Assembly (NCBI RefSeq): GCF_024346315.1
Contig: NZ_JAGQCS010000008.1
Span: forward strand, 1 to 64,000
Direction of reading: 5' to 3'
From: Cyanobium sp. ATX 6F1
GTDB taxonomy: Bacteria; Cyanobacteriota; Cyanobacteriia; PCC-6307; Cyanobiaceae
DNA: 64,000 bases
The notes below the pieces were generated by a model. It had not been told where the DNA came from. It made no database searches and saw only the letters and a program-made list of their open reading frames with translations. Position numbers and translations under genes: made by a program. Of the stretch, positions 27,396 through 36,149 are shown piece by piece. Position 1 is the first letter of the stretch. Each line of letters begins with the position of its first letter.

Positions 27396-28127
27396 ATGGG
27401 CATTCCGCTGCTTTCATACGAACTCACAACCCAGAATGCCCGAGTGCCTTCATTTTCAATTGGAAATGATGAGTCGGCACGCATTAACTCCAGCTCAACA
27501 GAAAAGATTGAGAGTGCCTACCGTCAGATCTTTTTCCACGCCATGAGCATTGATCGTGACCCTCTACTGGAGTCACAGTTTACCAATGGGCAGATCCAAG
27601 CCCGCGACTTCGTCCGCGGACTCCTCCTATCCAAACGATTTCGAGATGATTTTTACCAGTGCAACAGTAATTACCGCATTGTAGAGCATGTTATTGGAAG
27701 GGTTTTGGGCAGGAACACCTTCGGCATCAATGAACAAATGGCCTGGTCTGTTGTGATTGCAACCAAAGGATTTCAGGGATTTATAGACGCTCTTCTTGAT
27801 TCACGAGAATATCTTGATGCGTATGGATACGACGAGATCCCCTTCCAACGCTCCAGATCACTACCAGGCAGGAAATCGGGCGAACTACCATTCAACCAGC
27901 AAGCGCCACGCTATGGAGCCTACTGGAGAGATGTTACCTATCTGAGAGTACCCTCGACAACTCGCATCGATGGGGAGATCTCAGCAGCGTGGGTGAATGG
28001 ACAACCACCAAAATTTGCTTTGCGCATCTGGCTGGCCCTAATAGCAGTTGGCAGCCTCGAAATCATTCGAATCTTGCTCACAATTGCTGGATCGATGCTG
28101 AGCACCGGAGGAAATGCCGGGAACTGA
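27396..28127 (+). CDS. cpcL: Membrane-anchored phycobilisome rod linker, CpcL (CpcG2) type
   Basis: Rod linker that joins phycocyanin rods to the thylakoid membrane instead of to an allophycocyanin core; in characterised cyanobacteria such rods feed photosystem I and NDH-1. The start MGIPLLSYELTTQNARV is typical of CpcG-family linkers, and the PBS linker domain spans residues about 15-180 (ESAYRQIFFHAM, FVRGLLLSKRFRDDF, IVEHVIGRVLGRN). The C terminus is a hydrophobic segment (FALRIWLALIAVGSLEII and following residues), the CpcL hallmark absent from core-binding CpcG. Start ATG at 27396 was preferred to an upstream TTG. No core-type CpcG occurs in this window. Confidence 0.85.
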   Translation: MGIPLLSYELTTQNARVPSFSIGNDESARINSSSTEKIESAYRQIFFHAMSIDRDPLLESQFTNGQIQARDFVRGLLLSKRFRDDFYQCNSNYRIVEHVIGRVLGRNTFGINEQMAWSVVIATKGFQGFIDALLDSREYLDAYGYDEIPFQRSRSLPGRKSGELPFNQQAPRYGAYWRDVTYLRVPSTTRIDGEISAAWVNGQPPKFALRIWLALIAVGSLEIIRILLTIAGSMLSTGGNAGN

Positions 28128-28192
28128 CACTACATATTTTTGGAGGCCTAGATCCTTAGATTCGTGCAATAAGCGGCCCTTCCGTTGAGGCC

Positions 28193-29053
28193 ATGAAGGA
28201 CCACCTTCCGCACAAGATCTCCATGGCAAGCACAGCGAACCAGAGAAGCGCAGGCGTGGATCGTCAGTGGGATCTGATGCGGAGCAGCTTTGATGGCGAC
28301 TGGAAGGGGGTGACCACCTGGTATGGGCGCAACGGCGCTGAGATGGATCTCAGCCATGGAGTATCGGATCCCGCAGGTTCGATCTATTCCATACGTTTTT
28401 CCGATGACAACACTGGCGTTTGGCATGGCACAGGCTTGCGATTCGCTCCAGGTGGTGAACGCCAATTCCCCCTCAATCGCCATAACTACAATCTAGGAGA
28501 CCATTGCTGGCATTTCCCTGATACGGCCGGTCAATCCAGCCTTGATATGGACGCAAGCAGCGGGAGCGCTGGCCATGAAGTGAATTTCTTCACGTCCCGC
28601 TCCCGATCCATGCTCGTTGCCCTTTATCAACGTGAGGAGGATCACAGCATGATCCTGGATTCCATCGCAGCGACGGCATTTCGCTGCCAGCGGACCACTG
28701 CCGATCCCGTTCGGGACGTCACAGAGACACGGCACCATCTCCTTCAGACCATCACAGGCTGGACAGGGATGGAGCAGGAGTTACGTCCCGGCCAATGGCC
28801 GGAACACACGCCGCCGAGCCTGCCAGTCGCTGCATTCGATGCCAGCAACTTTCTAAAACATGAAGTGAACGGTTATTTTGCCGATAAACTGATCTGCAGC
28901 TTACCGGCGCATTTGCCCCAGGGGCCATTTGATCTACATTTTGGCTGCCTGGTCACCCCAAACAGCTTTGTGCATCTAATTATTGAATACGATCAAGCTC
29001 ACCATCTCACTCGCTGGGTTGAACGCCGCTATCAACCCACCATCAATGGCTGA
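28193..29053 (+). CDS. DUF3598-like lipocalin-fold protein
   Basis: A 286-residue protein (or 276 from ATG 28223) resembling DUF3598 proteins, which share the lipocalin-type fold of CpcS/CpeS lyases. Visible are QWDLMRSSFDGDWKGVTTWYGR, a GLRFAPGGERQFPL block, and a second half ending LVTPNSFVHLIIEYD and HHLTRWVERRYQP. It could act in bilin or carotenoid handling, but its role is unproven. It lies after cpcL and overlaps the convergent dehydratase gene by 22 bases. Confidence 0.62.
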   Translation: MKDHLPHKISMASTANQRSAGVDRQWDLMRSSFDGDWKGVTTWYGRNGAEMDLSHGVSDPAGSIYSIRFSDDNTGVWHGTGLRFAPGGERQFPLNRHNYNLGDHCWHFPDTAGQSSLDMDASSGSAGHEVNFFTSRSRSMLVALYQREEDHSMILDSIAATAFRCQRTTADPVRDVTETRHHLLQTITGWTGMEQELRPGQWPEHTPPSLPVAAFDASNFLKHEVNGYFADKLICSLPAHLPQGPFDLHFGCLVTPNSFVHLIIEYDQAHHLTRWVERRYQPTING

Positions 29054-29958
29054 GTGAACGAGAAGCCCAGCTCCTTGAGCTTGGCATTGCTTACTTTTGC
29101 ATTGAGCACACGATCGGTTGTATCCACCGAAAGCCATTTTGCCAGCGGCAGGCCCGCTTGCTCGCACAGGCGATCGGTGAGTTCTTGCCCGCTGCACTGG
29201 GTATCATTCACCAGGTTGTAGGTATCGTTAAGGTTGTGTTCAAAAGCAAACGACACTCCGCGAACGATGTCATCGCGATGAATCCAGCAAGGCACATTCT
29301 GACCATTGCGTTGCACAAGGCCCCCAGCTGCAGAAAGGAGCATGGCAGGAATGTCACGGCCCGGACCATAGATACCGCCCAAGCGCAAAATGCAAACCTT
29401 GATCTGGTCTGAGCGCAAGGACTGGATCATCTCTTCAGCTAATGAAAGCACCTCGTTGACGGGGTGTTGCGTATCAAGCGGCGCAGCTTCATCGGTTAAG
29501 GCTCCTCCACGATTGCCATAGACACCACAGCTACTGAGATGCACTAGCTGTAACGGGGTGCTGTCAACTCGTCGCTCCAGTGCATCAATCAAGCACTGGA
29601 TTCCTCCAAGAAAAGTTTGTCGGTATTGATTCACATCAACTTGAGAACTCCTCGATGGAGCGAATGACACCAGAATCCCATCAAGGTCTTTAACAAAATC
29701 GAGGCTGCTGCGGGAATCCGAAGAATCAAAGACCACCGGGGAGTCGACAAGCTCAGCAAGCTGAACCAGGCGTTGGTGGCGTGTGGTGGTTCCCCACAGC
29801 CCATGGCCCTCTTGCTTCCAAGCCTTGGCGACAGCTTCACCCACATAGCCACAGCCAAGGATCGCGCGCTGTTCGCCTGAAGGCAGGATGGGGCGCTGCT
29901 CTTTGGCAAGCAGCCGATAGAGCGAGGATAGGTCGGGGGAGGCTGTCACAGGAGTCAT
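29032..29958 (-). CDS. NAD(P)-dependent epimerase/dehydratase family protein
   Basis: Extended-type SDR fold with the nucleotide-binding motif ILGCGYVGEAVAKAW near residue 30 and a HLSSCGVYGNRGG segment containing the Ser/Tyr region, followed by LRLGGIYGPGRD. Length 308 residues. The usual YxxxK is replaced by a more divergent pattern, so the exact catalytic class is uncertain. Converges on and overlaps the DUF3598-like gene by 22 bases. It is an SDR-type gene within the phycobilisome region; no pigment role is evident. Confidence 0.78.
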   Translation of the reverse strand: MTPVTASPDLSSLYRLLAKEQRPILPSGEQRAILGCGYVGEAVAKAWKQEGHGLWGTTTRHQRLVQLAELVDSPVVFDSSDSRSSLDFVKDLDGILVSFAPSRSSQVDVNQYRQTFLGGIQCLIDALERRVDSTPLQLVHLSSCGVYGNRGGALTDEAAPLDTQHPVNEVLSLAEEMIQSLRSDQIKVCILRLGGIYGPGRDIPAMLLSAAGGLVQRNGQNVPCWIHRDDIVRGVSFAFEHNLNDTYNLVNDTQCSGQELTDRLCEQAGLPLAKWLSVDTTDRVLNAKVSNAKLKELGFSFTQPLMVG

Positions 29959-30080
29959 TACGTTTCGTAAACATTAGCTCACGGAACGTTGCAGTGTGTG
30001 TCGGTTTCTACCGTTCACCTCGATCAAAGGGCTTTTGGGCTCCGCCTCGCGTAGAAGGTGACCTGAAGCGCGCTATTCCA

Positions 30081-30320
30081 ATGCCCAACTACCGGATCAC
30101 AGCGGAGGGGTTGGAGGATTTGCAGGTGGCCTGCTCAGGTTGCAGTGGTGACGCCCTCGCTCTCGCCCTAAGCGAACGCGGCATGGTGCGCTACACCGCA
30201 AATCGGCGCAGCGAGGACGGCCTCCATTGGTGGTTTCAAGTGTCCTTCAGTCCCGTAGCTGGAGGCAGTGAAGATCGGACCGTCACCAAGGAGATCAGAG
30301 TCGATCGAATCGACGCTTGA
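30081..30320 (+). CDS. Small hypothetical protein
   Basis: A 79-residue ORF from ATG 30081: MPNYRITAEGLEDLQVACSG, a CSGCSGDALALALSERG segment and a WWFQVSFSP strand. The predicted mix of strands and a helix and the plausible codon use support coding. No family was recognised. It lies between the dehydratase and a 290-base intergenic stretch. Confidence 0.5.
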   Translation: MPNYRITAEGLEDLQVACSGCSGDALALALSERGMVRYTANRRSEDGLHWWFQVSFSPVAGGSEDRTVTKEIRVDRIDA

Positions 30321-30612
30321 TGTTCTGACTGACATCACGCGCACCCTCAGCAGGTTGGAGGCATTCCAAAACACGGCACTACGTCACTGCGCCGACATAC
30401 TCGATTACGACATTGCGCTCAACCTTGTACCCCGCTCTAAGTATATCTGCACCCACTCCCACACCACCATCATCCCCTCCGGCAGTTCCTCTCAGGCTTT
30501 ACCTGCACCCTCCACATGCACCAGCACACGATTCCAACCGGTCCCATAGAGAACTGATCTCCCATCACTAAAGTCAAGCCAGGCTGGTGTACGTCTTGCG
30601 CTATTCAATCAA
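30321..30612. other. Intergenic stretch without a supported gene
   Basis: No ORF with protein-like composition was found on either strand. It contains direct-C and direct-T runs but no convincing hairpin terminator. It separates plus-strand and minus-strand genes that converge here. Confidence 0.4.
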
Positions 30613-31116
30613 TTAGGCTGCGAGGAAATCCTGCGAGACATCCTGGACTTCTTCGTAATCAATCCCAAGTTCTTGGTTTTCGTCATCAATGAATTCAGAT
30701 GACTCGAATGAAAGTTCAATAGTTTTTGAACCAGGCAAATGGCGATGAGGAGCCTCGGCTTGGCTTGATGCGCCTAAATTGACGCTTGACTCATGATCAT
30801 TGAAAATTAAATAGCTTGCAAGGCTTTCAACAATGACGTCGGCATCATTTAATGCTGTTTCACTTGCCTGGAAAGCTGAATCACTGATGCCTTTCATAGT
30901 ATCATTATCCAGCAAAATGGTTAGTTTTACTAGACGCGACTCTGCTTCTAAAAGGCGTAAAAGCAAGGTCTCACACACTTGACTCAAGGCCTTGACCTGC
31001 TCTGCAAGCCTCTGTTGAAAAGGGTCCACGGGGTTGAACGCGGATTCACTCTTAAATGCTACCGTAATTTGGTCACAGGTCCAGCCCCTACCGCTTAGAG
31101 TAAGGAGTTCATCCAC
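30613..31116 (-). CDS. Unrecognised acidic, helix-rich protein
   Basis: A 167-residue protein with GTG start. The middle (VKALSQVCETLLLRLLEAES and RLVKLTILLDND) looks like a coiled coil, and the C-terminal half is strongly acidic (FESSEFIDDENQELGIDYEEV). Codon use is lower in GC than in the flanking core genes. It is divergent from the next gene by about 27 bases. No family assigned. Confidence 0.6.
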   Translation of the reverse strand: MDELLTLSGRGWTCDQITVAFKSESAFNPVDPFQQRLAEQVKALSQVCETLLLRLLEAESRLVKLTILLDNDTMKGISDSAFQASETALNDADVIVESLASYLIFNDHESSVNLGASSQAEAPHRHLPGSKTIELSFESSEFIDDENQELGIDYEEVQDVSQDFLAA

Positions 31117-31143
31117 AAGCCCGGCTGATCAGAGAGCAGACCC

Positions 31144-31617
31144 ATGGCTAAACCCATTGAACAGCGTTCTGTTGACGAGCAACAGAGACGGCTAACAACA
31201 CTTCTTACCGAGCACTGGGGCGAAAGACTGGAGATCAAGTCAAATCAAGCCCAACTAGTTCTAAGCCTTGAGCCTGATATCCAAGCCACATGGCAATCAG
31301 AGGCAGAAAGCCTTGAGCTAAACTCAGATACGAACATCGTATTTGCTTCCGAACAAAATATAAACGGACAACATTTCACCCTCACATACATTGTTGGTGC
31401 AGCCCTGAAGGTGGCTGGCGCGCATAGTCCGGATGAACTCTATGAATTACTACTTGGAATAGGCGTTGATTCTAGCCATGCGGCACTGGCAGCGGACAAT
31501 TGCGAAGGACTGAACCTAGGAATGGCTTGGTCATTTTATCGAGATCGCCACAACCTATTGGTTGCCGTACCACTTATGAATTATGGATTTGCGAAGAGCC
31601 TAAACCGCAACCAATAG
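31144..31617 (+). CDS. Unrecognised protein, divergently paired with the preceding gene
   Basis: A 157-residue protein with clear start ATG at 31144. The N-terminal part is polar (DEQQRRLTTLLTEHWG), then there is a beta-rich centre (HFTLTYIVGAALKVAG) and a C-terminal NLGMAWSFYRDRHNLLVAVPL. Not membrane-bound. No family was recognised. Convergent with pebB. Its location between the lyases and bilin reductases suggests but does not prove a pigment-related role. Confidence 0.6.
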   Translation: MAKPIEQRSVDEQQRRLTTLLTEHWGERLEIKSNQAQLVLSLEPDIQATWQSEAESLELNSDTNIVFASEQNINGQHFTLTYIVGAALKVAGAHSPDELYELLLGIGVDSSHAALAADNCEGLNLGMAWSFYRDRHNLLVAVPLMNYGFAKSLNRNQ

Positions 31618-31635
31618 CCTTTGCAATAGATTCGA

Positions 31636-32373
31636 TCAGCGGTGATCAAATAGGAATCCTTTAATATAATCTTCTGTCCATGATTCACCATAAAATCTTG
31701 TAAGCATGCCGCGAGCGGGATCCTTCTCCGCTCGGTAGTCAAGATATTTTAATTGCCCCTCCCTCAACTCTTGCCTCCTCACATCATCCACTGAGACTGC
31801 CTCCAGAACGAGTTCAAGGTAGAGGTCTAGATAAGCAACAAAGGCGTCCATTAACGGGCCATCAATCAAAGTATCGCTTTCAGATGTCAGTGGTAGCCGG
31901 GTCCAAAGAAAGCATGGTGAGAAATAAGGTTCGGCCTCCTCGGGTATTGGCCCCCCATCAGGGAGGAGGGGGCGAAAATGGTCAAACAAAGGCAAAAGCC
32001 TCGCCCAAACAGCCTCAGTGTGAAGGCGGTCACGCTTCAAAACGGGTTGAAGGTCCAAAGCTATGAGGTGACCTCCGGGCAATGTCACCAAGTCGGCCCC
32101 AAAAAAAGGTAAATCAAAGCTGGGCTCAGGGCTGATTACCAAGTTCAGCACTTGCGGGCTCGGTTCAGCCACGACGCACGCCGCCCTCGCTTGGCGCAGC
32201 TTGGCATTGCGAACTCCCCAACTCGTTGTTGTTACATCAATCGGATTCGAACGGGATCCCGTGGAACCGACCTTCTTTACCATGTCTATCGGAATCGGGT
32301 ATGGCTCCAGATCAAGTTTCTCGGTGATCCGTGTCACTGCATGATTAAAAAAGGATTCCCAGCGCCAGGTCAT
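31636..32373 (-). CDS. pebB: Phycoerythrobilin:ferredoxin oxidoreductase
   Basis: Second enzyme of phycoerythrobilin synthesis, reducing 15,16-dihydrobiliverdin to phycoerythrobilin with ferredoxin. The ferredoxin-dependent bilin reductase fold is shown by TEKLDLEPYPIP near the start, FDLPFFGADLVTLPGGHLIALDLQP in the core, and LKYLDYRAEKDPARGMLTRFYG near the end. Start ATG at 32373 shares a base with the stop codon of pebA, so the two are translationally coupled. An upstream TTG would add 24 unsupported residues. Assignment against PcyA is supported by its pairing with pebA. Confidence 0.92.
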   Translation of the reverse strand: MTWRWESFFNHAVTRITEKLDLEPYPIPIDMVKKVGSTGSRSNPIDVTTTSWGVRNAKLRQARAACVVAEPSPQVLNLVISPEPSFDLPFFGADLVTLPGGHLIALDLQPVLKRDRLHTEAVWARLLPLFDHFRPLLPDGGPIPEEAEPYFSPCFLWTRLPLTSESDTLIDGPLMDAFVAYLDLYLELVLEAVSVDDVRRQELREGQLKYLDYRAEKDPARGMLTRFYGESWTEDYIKGFLFDHR

Positions 32374-33092
32374 CAGTGATTTAAAGAAGTTGACACAAGA
32401 GAGGAGAGCGGGAAAAGGAAGGATCGCATGAAACGATTGCTCCATTCCTCGCCGAAATAGCTGGTAAAAAGCCCGTGGGCGGGATCACGCTCAGCACTGT
32501 ACTGATCGTAAGCCCGCTGCAGGGATTCGACACGCTCAATCTGGTCAGGTGTGCTAAGCGCCTCCAAGTGCATAGCTGAATACGCCTGAATGATCTCAAG
32601 AAATGATTGCTCGACCAAAGGGGCGAGCTCAGCAATCGAGCCTCGAGCAAACAGGAGAAATGGTGAAAAATACTGATCAGCGTCATAGAAGCGCATCGCC
32701 TCACCAACAGCCAAGCTTGGATGCCTTGCCTGAATGGCTTCCAATCCTGCAAGGTAGCGTTCGGCATAGATCTTGCCCTGCTCTAGAGGCTGGAAGTCCA
32801 TCACAGCAACCAGCTTGTCTCGAACTGCAAAGCTGAGCAGGTCGATGCCAAGGATCGGTTGATCGCGGCCAAACTCTGGGTAGGCGACCGCATTGAGAAC
32901 TTGGACGGCATCACCGCCATCAAGTTGGGTCACTCTCCATCGGCGAATACCGGGGGCCTGCCATAGACTGCTCCGAATAACAGCTCCTTTGCGAGAATTG
33001 GCCTGATGAGCTAGATCGGAATCCAAGGATAGACGTGTTCCTCCTAAGGCTTCAATCTCCTTAATTAAGATGTCATGGTAACGGTCAAACAT
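32373..33092 (-). CDS. pebA: 15,16-Dihydrobiliverdin:ferredoxin oxidoreductase
   Basis: First enzyme of the two-step conversion of biliverdin IXalpha to phycoerythrobilin. Family features are the IRRWRVTQLDGGDAVQVLN strand, PILGIDLLSFAVRDKLVAVMDFQPL and DQYSAERDPAHGLFTSYFGEEW. Start ATG at 33092 (MFDRYHDILIKEIEALGG) is preferred because it gives a PebA-like N terminus; a further start at 33107 is possible. It overlaps the stop of the CpeS-family gene by eight bases, so the minus-strand order is lyase, pebA, pebB in one unit. Confidence 0.93.
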   Translation of the reverse strand: MFDRYHDILIKEIEALGGTRLSLDSDLAHQANSRKGAVIRSSLWQAPGIRRWRVTQLDGGDAVQVLNAVAYPEFGRDQPILGIDLLSFAVRDKLVAVMDFQPLEQGKIYAERYLAGLEAIQARHPSLAVGEAMRFYDADQYFSPFLLFARGSIAELAPLVEQSFLEIIQAYSAMHLEALSTPDQIERVESLQRAYDQYSAERDPAHGLFTSYFGEEWSNRFMRSFLFPLSSLVSTSLNH

Positions 33093-33726
33093 TGTCGGAG
33101 GCCCCATCCAACTTGATAGTATTCACGTCCGACATCTTAAGTTGATCCCGCCTAACTTCGCTGTCTCGGCGCAAGGCATGAAAAGATCCAATCTCGTGGC
33201 ATCTGGTTTCAGTAGAGTAGCTTACTAGATTCACCCCACCCATCACCAACGAAGTTCCCACTCGGACACGGGTGTCATCGCTCAAGAACCAACAACGTTC
33301 CACCCCAGAATTGCGATCATACTCGGTATGCAGGGACATGACCCCATCATCACTGATGACATAGTGGCTAGCAACCGCCAAGCCTTCAAGGTAGCCAATA
33401 TCGCGATACATTACACCCCTCGTAACATCACTTGGATCAGGAATATCGACCAGAACAGCAGCACTTCCCTCGGCGAGGTCAATCGACATCGTATTGCTCT
33501 GCCAATAGAATCTCGCCCCGCCAGCAGCGCCATCACTCGCAAGCTTGAACTGCTCACAAACACGGCCTACAGAACTATCATCAGGCCCGAAGGGTACGAT
33601 GACAAGATTTGAACACCCTGACTCATCTTCACTCTCCTCAAAGTGGTGAACAGAGCGGTGAGACAGCCAGGTTCCAGCGCTTTTGGCTAGGAACTCCGCC
33701 ATTGTACGCGGTGAAGCAGTCTGCAT
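33085..33726 (-). CDS. CpeS/CpcS-family phycobiliprotein lyase
   Basis: Lipocalin-fold lyase of the S/U family, which attaches bilins mostly to the Cys82/84 site of phycobiliproteins. The beginning MAEFLAKSAGTWLSHRSVHHFEES and the centre RGVMYRDIGYLEGLAVASHYVISDDGVMSLHTEYD are typical, as is the CWFLSDDTRVRVGTS strand. The start is ambiguous between ATGs at 33726 and further in at 33702. It is transcribed with pebAB, so newly made phycoerythrobilin may be passed on to this lyase. CpcS, CpcU or CpeU cannot be told apart from sequence alone. Confidence 0.83.
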   Translation of the reverse strand: MQTASPRTMAEFLAKSAGTWLSHRSVHHFEESEDESGCSNLVIVPFGPDDSSVGRVCEQFKLASDGAAGGARFYWQSNTMSIDLAEGSAAVLVDIPDPSDVTRGVMYRDIGYLEGLAVASHYVISDDGVMSLHTEYDRNSGVERCWFLSDDTRVRVGTSLVMGGVNLVSYSTETRCHEIGSFHALRRDSEVRRDQLKMSDVNTIKLDGASDNV

Positions 33727-33807
33727 TGCTAATGACACACTCAGATCATCACTTGTTGCATACTGCATGATCGGAAGCATTTTCCTGCAGGATCCTCAGA
33801 TTTTGTC

Positions 33808-34422
33808 ATGACCCAGAACCTCCGTGCCGCAGCCCTCCAGGGGGCGAATCTACGTGGTCAGAACCTCATAGGCGCCAACCTATGCCGCGCCGATCTACGG
33901 GCAGCCGATCTGCGCGGTGCACAGCTGGCCCAGGCACGTCTCAACCAGGCCCGCTATGACGCGGCAACTCGCTGGCCAGAGGGGTTCGACTATCGCCACT
34001 CGGGGGCTGTCGGCCCGGGTGCCAACCTCTCTGGTAAGTACCTCTGCACCGCCGACTTACGTGGAATGGATCTCACAGGCTGCAGTATGTTAGGAATATA
34101 TCTCAGTGGCGCTGACCTGCGCGGTGCCATCCTTGAAGACATCTCCTTTGTCGGCGGCGATCTGCGGCAGGCACGTTTTGGAGGTGCCTTGATGGCACGA
34201 TGCCGCTTCAGGGACGCAGAGTTGGACGGTTGCGACTTTCGCGGGGCAGACCTACGCGGAGCTGATTTAACCCAGGCCCGCAGCATCAAGGGAGCGGTGT
34301 TTTCTGAAGCGCTGGGAAGCGAGGAATGGTCCTCTTCACTGCTGAGTCGGTCTCCCGCGGAACTGGATTGCTGGAATCCACTGGCGCGCTGCACTAGCCG
34401 CGACAGCCTCCTCTCGCTGTGA
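33808..34422 (+). CDS. Pentapeptide-repeat protein
   Basis: A 204-residue protein built of A(D/N)LXX pentapeptides: AALQGANLRGQNLIGANLC, RADLRAADLRGAQLAQARL, and again CDFRGADLRGADLTQ. This predicts a right-handed quadrilateral beta helix. A short non-repeat stretch (residues 55-75) interrupts it. Divergent from the CpeS-like gene, sharing an upstream region of about 80 bases. Cellular role unknown. Confidence 0.85.
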   Translation: MTQNLRAAALQGANLRGQNLIGANLCRADLRAADLRGAQLAQARLNQARYDAATRWPEGFDYRHSGAVGPGANLSGKYLCTADLRGMDLTGCSMLGIYLSGADLRGAILEDISFVGGDLRQARFGGALMARCRFRDAELDGCDFRGADLRGADLTQARSIKGAVFSEALGSEEWSSSLLSRSPAELDCWNPLARCTSRDSLLSL

Positions 34423-34970
34423 GGCTCAGATCTGGTCATGACGGAACGAACAGCCAGAGGAAAGCCTCCTAAGGAGTGCGTCCTCTGACTCCCCCTGCAG
34501 TGAAGTCTCCACAAATCAACCGGCGAGCACCCAGGTGCTGGTGATCAGTGGAATAGATCCAGCTGAGTCCTGTGATGGGGAGATGTTGAGGCGGATCTTC
34601 AACAACCCACTACCTTACCGACGCAGTGAGCCACCCAGGATCTCCACAACCTGCATCTGCAACAAAAACCACCGAAGGGATTGGTGAAAAAGGCTTGCTT
34701 GGAGGCCTCGATCCGCTCAAGCGCCGTGGCCGCTGCGCTCGGCAGTCCCCAGTCTCCACAGCTGAAGCGTTGCTGGCTCAGGGCCTGGCTCAGCCAGCAT
34801 CGATCCCGACAAGGGAGGGTTTCTGGGCAGTGGGAGCCGATGGCCGCCACCAAACAGTGGGTCGGCTGCCATGGCGGCGATGGGCGCGAAGACGGATCGA
34901 TCAGTGCTGGCAAGCTCTGGCGGGCACCAGCAGGGTTACGCTCTGAGCCAATCGATGGACCAATTCGGGT
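34423..34970. other. Long intergenic stretch before hemH
   Basis: About 550 bases without a supported gene. Open frames on both strands overlap and look like chance ORFs; a Cys-rich minus-strand frame (34599-34913) has no recognised family. It likely holds the hemH promoter and perhaps decayed sequence. Confidence 0.4.
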
Positions 34971-36146
34971 ATGGCCAGGATCGGCGTAGTGCTGCTGAAC
35001 CTCGGTGGGCCTGAGCGCATCGAAGATGTCGGCCCTTTTCTTTACAATCTTTTCGCTGATCCGGAGATCATCCGGCTACCCACGCCCCTACTGCAGAAGC
35101 CTCTGGCCTGGCTGATCAGCACCCTGCGCAGCAACAAGTCCAAGGAGGCCTACCGCGCCATCGGCGGTGGCTCTCCACTCCGCCGCATTACAGAACAGCA
35201 GGCGCGCGAGCTTCAGAGTGAGCTGCGGCAGCGGGGCATCGAGGCCACCACCTACGTGGCGATGCGTTACTGGCATCCATTCACCGAATCGGCCGTGGGT
35301 GACATCAAGGCGGATTCAGTCGATGAGGTGGTGGTGCTCCCCCTTTATCCCCACTTCTCGATCAGCACCAGCGGTTCGAGCTTCCGCGAACTGCAGCGCC
35401 TGCGCCAGGCCGATCCCGCCTTCAGCAAATTGCCGATCCGCTGCATCCGCAGCTGGTACGACCATCCCGGCTACGTGCTTGCGATGGCCGAGTTGATTGC
35501 CGCTGGGGTGCGCAGCTGCAAGGACCCCGCCTCGGCCCACGTGTTCTTCAGCGCCCATGGAGTGCCCAAAAGCTATGTAGAGGAAGCCGGTGATCCCTAT
35601 CAGCAGGAGATCGAAGCCTGCTCGAGGCTGGTGTTGGTCAAGCTGGAGGAACTGCTCGGCCATGCAAATCCCTACACCCTGGCTTACCAGAGCCGGGTGG
35701 GTCCGGTGGAATGGCTCAAGCCCTACACCGAAGAAGCCTTGGTGCGGCTTGGTGAGGAGGGGGTCCAGGAGTTGGTGGTGGTGCCAATCAGCTTCGTGAG
35801 CGAGCACATCGAGACCCTCGAGGAAATCGATATCGAATACCGGGAAATCGCCACTAGAGCCGGCATCAGCAACTTCGTGCGCGTGCCCGCCCTCGACACC
35901 TACCCCACCTTCATCAAGGGTCTGGCTGATCTGGTACAACTGGCCCAGGCCGGCCCCGAAGTGAACCTGGATCAGGCCGCCTCCCTGCCCAGCCAGGTGA
36001 AGCTCTTCCCCCAGGACAAGTGGGCTTGGGGGTGGAACAACAGCTCGGAGGTCTGGAATGGTCGCCTGGCGATGCTCGGGTTCTCGGCCTTCCTGCTGGA
36101 GTTATTGAGTGGCCGAGGTCCGCTTCATGCCCTTGGTTTACTCTAA
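34971..36146 (+). CDS. hemH: Ferrochelatase with C-terminal chlorophyll-binding-like tail
   Basis: Inserts iron into protoporphyrin IX to make haem, the precursor of phycobilins. The catalytic core is shown by [45 protein letters not shown] and [19 protein letters not shown]. After a short linker the C terminus carries [19 protein letters not shown], a light-harvesting-like (CAB/HLIP) motif typical of cyanobacterial ferrochelatases, which may sense or bind chlorophyll. It lies inside the phycobilisome region, next to genes that consume its pathway's products. Confidence 0.96.
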   Translation: MARIGVVLLNLGGPERIEDVGPFLYNLFADPEIIRLPTPLLQKPLAWLISTLRSNKSKEAYRAIGGGSPLRRITEQQARELQSELRQRGIEATTYVAMRYWHPFTESAVGDIKADSVDEVVVLPLYPHFSISTSGSSFRELQRLRQADPAFSKLPIRCIRSWYDHPGYVLAMAELIAAGVRSCKDPASAHVFFSAHGVPKSYVEEAGDPYQQEIEACSRLVLVKLEELLGHANPYTLAYQSRVGPVEWLKPYTEEALVRLGEEGVQELVVVPISFVSEHIETLEEIDIEYREIATRAGISNFVRVPALDTYPTFIKGLADLVQLAQAGPEVNLDQAASLPSQVKLFPQDKWAWGWNNSSEVWNGRLAMLGFSAFLLELLSGRGPLHALGLL

Positions 36147-36149
36147 GAG

